A stretch of DNA of 64,000 bases from positions 9,213,597 through 9,277,596 of the forward strand of contig OX155957.1 in assembly GCA_944548615.1 (NCBI GenBank), read 5' to 3'. Shown here piece by piece: positions 57,201 to 64,000 of the stretch. The notes below the pieces were generated by a model. That model made no database searches, was not told the origin of the DNA, and saw only the letters and a list, made by a program, of their open reading frames with translations. Within the stretch, counting starts at the first letter, position 1. The number at the start of each line of letters is the position of its first letter. Origin of the DNA: Micropterix aruncella. Lineage: Eukaryota > Arthropoda > Insecta > Lepidoptera > Micropterigidae. The translations under genes were made by a program, and so were the position numbers.

Positions 57201-60200
57201 CCCCAGACCAGTGCCATTCTAGCTATTTCCAGGAAAAAACTTTTTGTGGAAGTTTATGCTGGCTTTTAGATCATTTGAACCACTACGGCCACTTGGTATA
57301 TGCTTTCATATTGCCGGATCCTTAGAGTGCGACAGTATCGAAGTTTTGATTATTCTGGAGTAGGCATAGAGTAGAGGGCAGTTTTAGAGTTTTAGGTTAT
57401 GTTTTTCCAAATCCAGTAAAGTAAAACGAAAAACTAATTAAACCAACATCTTCAGTAAGCCATGGCAATATAGGCCGTATTTGATATTAGTATCAAATAG
57501 ATTTATAACTTGATACTAAAAGCCTGTTTGAAATTGCCTTGATCTGGGGTGGGTAACTAAAAGCCAGTTTGACATTGCCTTGATCTGGGTTGGGTGGCTT
57601 GTTCTTGTATTCGATACAACCTCAAGCAATGTGATATGCCCTTGGGCAAAAACGGTTCTTCTACCGAGTAAGGGTATGTCGGCTTGCACTCTTAAGGACC
57701 TAATAAATTGACATCATACAAATTTCTCTGCTCTAACTGAATGGGAGCTAATGGGCCCTGTTGCAGTTTGGCCACTGAGATATTTCAGTGTCGGTCAACT
57801 TCGGGCGCAATTGGACGGTTTGCGCACTGTGTGGCGTCAGCCAATCGATGGTTCATTCTGACCGACAACCGGGGGAGTCTGGGAACAGTACTGTCCTACA
57901 AAGGGGGGTAGTTCGCCTTACGGCAACTGCTCTTGAAACGACCAATCGGCTACCCGATACCGGGTGAATAGCCGGGCAAAGGATGCCGTGGTCCGCGATA
58001 GATTTGGGAGACACAGTATCACCGCTATGTAAGGGAGAGGACCGTGCAAGCGACCTCGATCCCGTAACCAGTCAGGAGGTAGGGGGTATCCTGATGGTTA
58101 ATTCCAGATGGAGATATCCTTCCGAGCCGGTAGTCAGCGGGTGAGGCTGCCCGCTGGGTACCTTTCCCAGTGGCCTCTGTCGGGCGAGTGGCGTAACTAG
58201 ACAGTGGGCTGTTTTCGTCCCGAGTCTTCTACTCTCGCCTCACGGGAGACAGAACGATCTAATATCGTTAAAACTTCTCGAGGTGACAGGTTCGCCGGTC
58301 GTAGTCGACGGCTCGAGCTGGTCTAACTGAATTGACTTACCTTGCACCAAATCTTCGCTGCTTTCTCCCAGCTGCTGTAGCGGCACCAGATCGCAAAACT
58401 CCGTAACGGCATTTAAGCTCAGCTGCGGCTGAATGTTCCTCTGCGAGACGATGTGCGACGCCATCTGCTCTTTGTGCACCATCAGCGTCACGTTCACGGA
58501 GCCCATCGCGTTGGAGCTCCAGACGGCCGAGTGGAACACCCGCTTGCCCGCCTTCACCACGCTCTTGCTGGGGCAGATGGGCACGATTGTGAAGTCGCTC
58601 CACCGCAGGTTGGTACACGCCTTCAGCCCTCGCAGGGACGGCTGCATCGCTGCACTCTGTTGCACCTGGAATTCACATAATGAATTGACCTACATACCGG
58701 GCTGCATCGAACTGGGGTTTCCAAAGAGGTACTAGCATAGAGGCGACCAGCCTGAGAATGCGATAACGAAATAGAAAGAGATAGCTGCATAGCTGAGATA
58801 GTACACGGGACACTCGTAAATATATCACTATGGCAAAGCTTACATATCACTATGGCAACGCTTCGATGCCATAAGTCTGCTATGCTATGGATAAACATGA
58901 CGAGGATAATCATTGATAAGATCGAATCTGGAGTATCGATCGGTGATTTAGAATCCGCTTTACAGTGTTCACAGCGATAGAATTGAACGAGTCCAAATTC
59001 CAACGAGTCCAATTCACTCGCATGGTGTCGAACAAATGTAGCCTCAGGAATACTCTGAAAGGTTATGTAGAGCGGCTTTCTCACTTCAACCTAATAGACT
59101 TACAAACACTTAGGACTATTACTGATATAACATGTCTCTATAAGCTTTTGCACAATCGACTAAACAGCCCAGCTAGTCTAGAAAAAAGTTCAATTTCGTG
59201 TGCCAACGCGACTAACGAGGAGCTCTCAAACATTTTCTGTTGTCACTTGCAATAGCAAAATTGCGTCAAATAGACCTCTTACCACAATGTGTCGCGTTTT
59301 TAATATTATATTATGTAAAGGGTTCGATGTATTTTATGATTCCATTAATTTAATTAATGATTCAATCATACCTAGCCTATCTCCTACTTCTTAAGATTTC
59401 ACTAACTGCCATCCTAGTGTGCTGTATTATATGACTATTATATTATACAATAGTATTATATCATATCATATTATTTATTGTAAATATTATTATCCAATTA
59501 TTCATAATTCTACTTTTTGCTTTATATAACCCTTTCTAGAACTTACCTTATTATTACTTTTCTTACCCTTATATTATTATTAGTCTTATTACTTTTTTCC
59601 ACTATCAACGTGTTCATGTTATTTCTATATTAATTTGTTATGCAAGCATTGTATTCAAACTATTCATAAGATAATAAATTTGTTTTTTTATATATTTTAA
59701 AAATACTATATCATGTATTTACTATCTGTAAGTTTACTATAAAATAAAAATAAAATAGAGTGTCATGCAGCTATCTCTTTCGATTCCGCTATTGCATTCG
59801 CTCACAGTCCACCTTCGCACTCCCCCACTCTATTCTATGGGGGGGGGGGATCCACTGCATTAACCCTTGGAGTAAATGGGTATTTTCATGGATGCATCTG
59901 TCTCTTTTGCAGGATTTTCGGCGACATCGACCTTAAAGTACTATAACTACGAAACTACTACACCAATCATAAAAAGAACAACTGCACAATGATTGCATTG
60001 AAATTTCGAATATAGAATATTGAAATATCATTTTGTAAAACAATTAGATAATTATGAATAAATATGAGAACGTCAAAGAAGTGAAAAAAAACGCGCGACC
60101 AGATTTGGTCGACTCGTACTCAACGGATAATTGTTTCGCAACCAGATTTGGTTGACTCATACTCAACGGGTTAAGTTAAAATGGAGTTCCACAAAGATCC

Positions 60201-62775
60201 ACATTATGTTATATTCCATTTGCGCTTTTCATCTCAGTTCTAACTCATCTCAGTTCAATCTAACTTTCCGCATGGCGTTTACCACTTATATGCGGATGAC
60301 ACCCAATGACCTTGTTGAAAAAGAGTCATAAGACAACTTTTACGGATAGCTCAAAAACAAACAAAGGTACTAGGGCAGAGTCATACTCGCAATCCCATGA
60401 GCTAAAGATCAAAAAATCCCTGGGGCCAAATTATAGATATAATATGGATGCAGGAGAAATAGCTAACAAAGCAGTCAAGGCGAAGGCCATATACATACAA
60501 AGTGAGTTTTTAATTAGTGATATTCTTGTAGTGGGTGAATCAGTGCGACGAAGTAATCGACTTTTGATAAAACATTTTTAGGAAAAACAAAATAAATATA
60601 TTTTTTTAAACTATTTTTTTTTGTCAAATTTGTAAATCTTATCTGTTGAAGAAACGTTTGAAAAGCATTGAGCGCGCTGCACCATCTAGCGGTAGGTATA
60701 TGCTGCAGGTATAATAAACAATATCGTGCTCATAAATTATAGACAATTGTTCATAAAACGTAGGGAGCTAATGGGCCCATGATGGGTTGGCCACGAAGAC
60801 CCATGTGTTCAGGGTCGGTCAAACTCACGGGTCAACACCCAACCGACGGCCTCCACGCACAGGGTGCGAACCTGGGTAGGACTCTGGCCCTGGTCAGTTT
60901 CCCCTGGGAATCAAACCTCTGGCGCTCCTGGACGGTCTGCACACCGTGCGGCGCAAGCCAATCGATTGTGCTCTCCGACTAACAGTCGGGGGAGTCTGGA
61001 AGCTGTATTGTTTCCTATAGAACGGGGGTGGTTGCGTACCTTACGGCGACTGCTCTTGAAATGACCATTGGCCATCCTATCCCGGGTAAGAGGCGGGCAA
61101 AGGACGCCATGGTCCGCGATAGATTCGGTATTCTCCGTTTCACCGCTTCGTAAAGGAGAGGACCGCGCAAGCGACCTCGAACTCGGAACCAATCGAGAGA
61201 ACGGAGAAATCTGGTCACAATTGGTAGTAAGGGCGCGAGTGTCGCCCGCTAGGTAGCATTCCTGGCTATCTCGCGGTAAGGCGTTGGTCTCTAACGGGTT
61301 GTGGCATAGCTAGACGCTGGATTGTTTTGTCCAAAGTCTTCTACGCTCACTGCAGGTCGATAGAACGACTAATCGTTAACTTCCTGTGGTGACGGGCTTG
61401 CCCGTTGTAGTCGACAACTCAAGTTGTTCATAAAACGTTTTTTCCAAAACTTTTTCAAAAAAAAATATTTTGTTTTGTTTTTTTTTTTTAAATTGTTATC
61501 AAAAATTGCTTTGTAATACTGATTCACCCACTACAAGGATATCACTAATTAAAAACATCCTGTATACAGACGGCAGAGTAGTGCTTCTAGCACTCAAGGG
61601 CCACAGGCAGGCATCCAAATTGAGGAATAATCAAGGAAAAATATCAAATGACATCAGAATACTCATTTGTTTATTCAGTTATTAGTTACATACACATTCA
61701 AATAGAAGAGCACAACAGAAAAGGAATTAATGATCCAGAAAATACATGCTATGCTTCTAAATTTAGGTATACATCTGTCTGAGCCCAGGTTAAGTAGCCC
61801 ATAAATTAGATGGAAATATTTGTTTTTCTTGCTCAGTAAAGTGCAACTGAGCCAGCCCTGCTAGGCACTCCTGTGATAAGACGAGCGCACAGATATACCT
61901 CAATAACACATACACATATACCTCACTTGGGTGAAGTATATGGGTATTGGATCACTCAAAAAATAAAGTGAGAGGCAATGAGGAGGTGAATAGACCTGCA
62001 AGATATGGATCATCACACCCGCAAGAAGAATCAGGAACTGGATAAAGTACAGGCGGAGATTGTTCCTGTCAACAATAATGGGGGTTTGCATATACTTAAA
62101 AACTCCATACCTGTTCTAAAACTTGTGCCAAGGCTTCGTGATTTGCAATCACGACTGCTCCATAGTTGTCTTCCAAATTCTTATGCACGACGCTCCTTCC
62201 CTTCCTAACTCTCAGCTTGTTGGTGGTGTTCTTCGGCGATGAGTCTCCGTTGTACTCGGCATCGTTGCAGTTCGAGTCGTCGTTCAACTCGGAGCAACTG
62301 TAAAAGCTGTACGGGGAGTATATCTCGGATTCCGTTTCGCTTCCGCAATACGGCAGAGAAGTGGACCTCGAAAAGCCGTTTACGAATTTTGGATAGTCGG
62401 AATTCCCATCGTCGCTCTTTCTATTATTATAAAATGCACTCTTGCCGGCGTTGATTTTGGGATCGATGGCGTCGCATTCCGGGGAGCTGTTCCTCTGGTT
62501 GTTGACGTACTCGTAGTCGCTCTCGCCGCTCCTCCTGTCAAAGTCGTGGAGCGTGGAGTCTTCCGAGAATTTCTCCGGATTGTAAACGTCATCGTAGCTG
62601 TGGATCGCATGTTCGTTGGTCGCCTGGACTGGCGTTTCGACTGAGTCGTCGTGCTTTGTCGCAGCCTCTTCCGCGGTCTGGGTCTTCCATTTTGGCAATT
62701 CGAGCTGTGCGTCTCGTTCTCTCATGCTGGCAGTTCGTTCCGGTTTGCGCGGAGCGATCGCTGATCGAACTTCTC
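50792..62775 (-). CDS. PEAK1/PRAG1 (NKF3)-like pseudokinase scaffold, 5' partial
   Basis: Minus-strand exons are 62775-62111, 58665-58341, 55967-55607 and 51200-50792; 1760 bases, about 586 residues, all junctions GT-AG and in phase. The first exon encodes a disordered acidic, Ser/Asn-rich region with a Tyr/Ser patch (SEIYSPYSFYSCSEL), possible phosphotyrosine sites. The next exons look like a degenerate kinase fold. AVFLMLQFINGLKCLQARG resembles the alpha-E helix of PEAK1 and PRAG1, but where a kinase has HRD this protein reads GIEEIPASLSSFVV. The C-terminal exon has VKSVLEFSLWGPTDVV then LSLQRWLDLERATVLHGLVR, like the conserved LWGP and helical C-terminus of PEAK proteins, which in vertebrates form the dimerising SHED bundle. 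Known family role: catalytically dead scaffold in tyrosine-kinase and actin signalling. Family assignment is by motif only. The first exon found opens in mid-codon, so upstream exons exist. Confidence 0.72.
51431..52172 (+). mobile_element. non-autonomous Helitron, copy 2
   Basis: TCTATACTAATATTATAAAG to gcccaacgaagtgggcacgg-gtcagCTAG, 742 bases, very similar to copy 1. It follows a SINE tail (51390-51430, minus). Confidence 0.9.
52178..53952 (-). mobile_element. pogo-group DNA transposon, DDE domain deleted
   Basis: TIRs aggtaaggcggggtaagtg and cacttgccccgccttacct are flanked by TA. On the minus strand, ATG 53433 gives MVRNYIRK, then a one-base shift near 53405, then a frame to 52892 with EMLQQALNEIRRGVKTLSEA, STLHAHLKGRRG and FGLSRTEVLEVVQNFV, the Psq and CENP-B-type HTH domains. 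It runs to IWNL and jumps to a C-terminal piece (TYILVKFATKKQYKYFIGKV, 52560-52890). The DDE catalytic domain is missing, so it cannot transpose itself. It could still code a DNA-binding protein of about 160 residues. Confidence 0.85.
53960..54070 (+). mobile_element. LINE 3' end with (cattc)n/(cattcatt)n tail
   Basis: aataagtccgccattgtacat then tttttattgtgaaat and a cattcattcattcatt tail, the look of an RTE/Jockey-like 3' end. Confidence 0.5.
54540..55165 (+). pseudogene. LINE C-terminal fragment with 3' end
   Basis: HRHDTRNKTLYLQPFVARTA then LFNKLSERLKAIKNIDIFK and YLLKNNMYAHNDFL, the C-terminus of a CR1/Jockey ORF2. The 3' end is a tttatctta-type tandem at 55140-55162. Confidence 0.78.
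55607..55967 (-). CDS. pseudokinase exon C (alpha-E region, HRD lost)
   Basis: Acceptor tatttcag before 55967; donor GTCAGT from 55606. Encodes the EAVFLMLQFINGLKCLQA helix and the GIEEI segment in the place of the catalytic loop, then an Ala/Gly-rich insert (MAAPTAAAGNAAPGG). Confidence 0.8.
55979..56032. mobile_element. TTAA MITE family 1, right-end fragment at an exon acceptor
   Basis: acggataattgtttcagaacc to ctcaaggggTTAA (56029-56032). Only the last 54 bases of the MITE remain. The break lies about 10 bases from the acceptor of pseudokinase exon C. Confidence 0.85.
56095..57410 (-). pseudogene. R2/R4-like LINE 3' part, split by a hAT-like element
   Basis: Inverted relative to 42660-43895: gtggaattccc and ctgtggtaggtttagga match the 3' UTR, ccatctcccgagatagg and the gggcagttttagag block match the coding part. 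Confidence 0.6.
56252..56795. mobile_element. GT/CA-rich hAT-like MITE
   Basis: gtcaattcacacgtaccaca at the left and tgtggtacgtgtgaattg at the right are inverted. The flanks cacctaag and cacctaat are near-identical octamers. The interior repeats tgtggttgtgg and cgtcgcgatg-like words. Confidence 0.78.
57743..58321. mobile_element. unnamed retroposon-like repeat, copy 1 (579 bp)
   Basis: Starts gggagctaatgggccc and ends gtcgacggctcgagctgg. The direct repeat TCTAACTGAAT flanks it (57732-57742, 58322-58332). No poly(A), no TIR, no coding frame recognised; GC-rich. It lies in a pseudokinase intron next to the exon B donor. Confidence 0.88.
58341..58665 (-). CDS. pseudokinase exon B
   Basis: Acceptor attccag before 58665; donor GTAAGT from 58340. 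Encodes QPSLRGLKACTNLRWSDFTI and HIVSQRNIQPQLSLNAVTEF. A 579-bp retroposon ends only about 20 bases beyond the donor. Confidence 0.8.
58860..59755 (+). pseudogene. LINE C-terminal fragment
   Basis: YVERLSHFNLIDLQTLRTIT then CLYKLLHNRLNSP, and RPLTTMCRVFNIILCKGFDV in another frame. ORF2 C-terminus of a CR1/Jockey-like LINE; the 3' end is an aataaaat-rich run. Confidence 0.75.
59860..60174 (+). mobile_element. TTAA MITE family 1, copy 4
   Basis: TTAACCCTTGGAGTAAATGG to ctcaacgggTTAA, 315 bases, the best-preserved copy with the gtcgactcgtactcaa variant. Confidence 0.9.
60498..61562. mobile_element. 389-bp mariner-like MITE, copy 2, hosting retroposon
   Basis: TIRs ttttaattagtgatattctt and its inverted copy, inner gggtgaatcagt mirrored, TA flanks (60496-60497, 61563-61564). 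Without the 662-bp guest and one TSD it is 388 bases, matching copy 1 (389). Confidence 0.85.
60762..61423. mobile_element. unnamed retroposon-like repeat, copy 2 (662 bp)
   Basis: Starts agggagctaatgggccc and ends gtagtcgacaactcaag. The 15-bp direct repeat TTGTTCATAAAACGT flanks it (60747-60761, 61424-61438). About 80 bases longer than copy 1. Confidence 0.9.
62111..62775 (-). CDS. pseudokinase exon A (disordered N-terminal part)
   Basis: Acceptor gtttcag before 62775; donor GTATGG from 62110. An in-frame ATG at 62725 could be a start, but the frame is open up to the acceptor (EVRSAIAPRKPERTAS), so continuation from an upstream exon is as likely. Ends HEALAQVLEQ in phase 0. Confidence 0.75.
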
Positions 62776-62819
62776 CTGAAACACAACGAGATGAAAGTTA
62801 AACTTGGAAGAACAATAAA

Positions 62820-63000
62820 ATACAAACGGAGCTGCCATGGAATTGACCGGCCGGAGTCAAGCCCGTCATAATATTATTACGCTTCTGAAGGGTGAGCAGT
62901 GGACTCCAGTCTAACGACTGGCTGTGGTAGATTAAGGACAACTGTCTTGCCATATGTGAGCATTAACCTTACCACCTATTTACCCCCCCCCCCCTTTTGA
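62820..63000 (-). mobile_element. 3' end of the R2/R4-like LINE
   Basis: acggagctgccatggaattg and ctggctgtggtagattaagg match the inverted 3' end at 56095-56250. A 12-13-base C run lies near 62984. Confidence 0.55.
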
Positions 63001-63363
63001 AGCCATAGAAGGCTTCGCACATAACATCTAAATATTTATATGATTTGTGCAAAATTGATCAGTACTCTAATTGACTTGTTAATAATTGATGGCGGTATTA
63101 AAATATTATGCAAAGAGGACGTAGGTTTATAAATGTAGAGGAAGCGGAACCATTCCAGATAAGGAGTGGCTAGCCATATGGAATTATGCAACCATCGCTG
63201 GGAGCTAGCTGCGTGTCATGAGGGATTATAACTAACTCCTTATTTTGTTCTCAAATGGAATTATTATTAGAAGAAAATTAAGTTAGTTACGGTTAGTTAC
63301 GGTTGGGAATTGTTATGACGTTTCATGGGTGTGCAACTGTATTGTTGTATTGACTAAAGTGGT

Positions 63364-63720
63364 TACGTGCTTTGTTAACCAAAACCTCGATTCTGTCCAA
63401 TTCTGAGGATCATGCAGTATCAAATAACGTAGTAAGCGGTGGTATTGAATCAAATAATTTACTGTGAGACTTTCGAGGGATAACTTGAGGAAATCGGTGG
63501 GTCTGCTAACTGGGCACTGACAATTTAACAAACAAATGGGCACACTAGGGATATTCGACGACCCCATTTTCAGGGGTTGCAGAACAGAGAATGAATCGAC
63601 TGGGCATGTAATAAGTACATACACGGCTTTGGCTGTAAGCAGAAAGAAAATAACTGGCACATATAAAGCCTCTGTCCATCGTGAATTTGGTCTCCCAGGT
63701 GAGCCGGTTGCAAGACTGAA
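63364..63720 (+). pseudogene. RNase H-type LINE fragment (CCHC tail)
   Basis: LGIFDDPIFRGCRTENESTG then HVISTYTALAVSRKK is the zinc-knuckle tail seen at 5730. 63370-63460 also matches 42795-42880 of the R2/R4-like LINE, so this may be a mosaic. Confidence 0.55.
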
Positions 63721-63849
63721 TAGAATAGAATGCAAGATCTATAGTATGTATAATATATAGTGGCTAATAGATACAAGATCTATAGTATATAGTGACTAAT
63801 AGATACGTAAGTGGCGGTGATACAATGATGTTTGTTTGCTTGTTTCTAC

Positions 63850-64000
63850 TCTTTATCGTAGAATTTCACAATGGCCAGGTTTATTATCCTACGACAATAT
63901 CTTACAGTCAACACTACTATGAAATGTCGATAGGTATGTCATGTAACCTGTGTACGTTTTGTTATTGAATTCGATTGACAGAATGTAATTCCGTAAGTGT
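63850..64000 (-). mobile_element. SINE copy 3, runs off window
   Basis: On the minus strand: attccg, aattcaataacaa and ttgactgtaagatattgtc in SINE order; the head lies beyond 64000. Confidence 0.55.

Larger units (their letters stand above)
60290..61690 (+). pseudogene. RNase H-type LINE fragment, interrupted
   Basis: The left part (60306-60497) reads TTFTDSSKTNKGTRAESYSQ and DAGEIANKAVKAKAIYI, the RNase H start. The right part (from 61563) reads YTDGRVVLLALKGHRQASKL, like the next RNase H strand/helix (SD..A..AL). The two parts are separated by the mariner-like MITE. Confidence 0.65.

Overview
This window is eukaryotic nuclear DNA. It is AT-rich, the genes are split by GT-AG introns, and most of the non-coding space consists of broken transposable elements. 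The protein families and the element mix (CR1/Jockey-, RTE- and R2/R4-like LINEs, a tRNA-like SINE, mariner, pogo, hAT, piggyBac-like MITEs and Helitrons) point to an insect. A moth or another holometabolous insect is plausible, but the order is not proven here. No CRISPR array, operon or other prokaryotic feature was seen.

Four conserved host genes are supported by joining exons at splice sites with matching phase. (1) A haspin kinase on + has five exons between 1649 and 14109; its N-terminal exons were not found. (2) A PWWP2-type chromatin reader on - has three exons, 33555 down to 25739, and is complete at 547 aa. (3) Sideroflexin-2 on + has eight exons, 35944 to 49135, and is complete at 325 aa. 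(4) A PEAK1/PRAG1-like pseudokinase on - has four exons, 62775 down to 50792; its 5' end lies beyond or outside what I could find. Strands alternate: haspin and PWWP2 converge, PWWP2 and SFXN2 diverge from a 2.4-kb spacer, and SFXN2 and the pseudokinase converge. The genes share no obvious pathway (mitotic histone phosphorylation, chromatin reading, mitochondrial transport, cytoskeletal signalling scaffold).

Region by region: 1-1650 holds a diverged repeat and a 58-bp minisatellite hit twice by TTAA-targeting MITEs. 1649-14109 is haspin; its third intron carries a LINE with a long open RT frame, itself interrupted by a Tigger-like element. 14.5-25.7 kb has no host gene and holds LINE remnants, a fold-back element, two hAT elements and two mariner-type elements. 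25.7-33.6 kb is PWWP2, whose 6-kb second intron holds a (TA)n tract and a SINE split by a larger element that is itself split by a MITE. 35.9-49.1 kb is SFXN2, with MITE-in-MITE and Helitron-in-LINE nests. 50.8-62.8 kb is the pseudokinase gene, with a Helitron, a pogo element, two copies of a retroposon-like repeat with clean target duplications, and a three-level nest.

The strongest candidates for something undescribed are three ~220-bp fold-back elements each flanked by a 12-14-bp direct repeat, and a ~580-660-bp repeat without a poly(A) tail flanked by 11-15-bp direct repeats. Also notable is a piggyBac-like MITE inserted at CTAG instead of TTAA. All family names rest on reading motifs by eye; no database search was possible.
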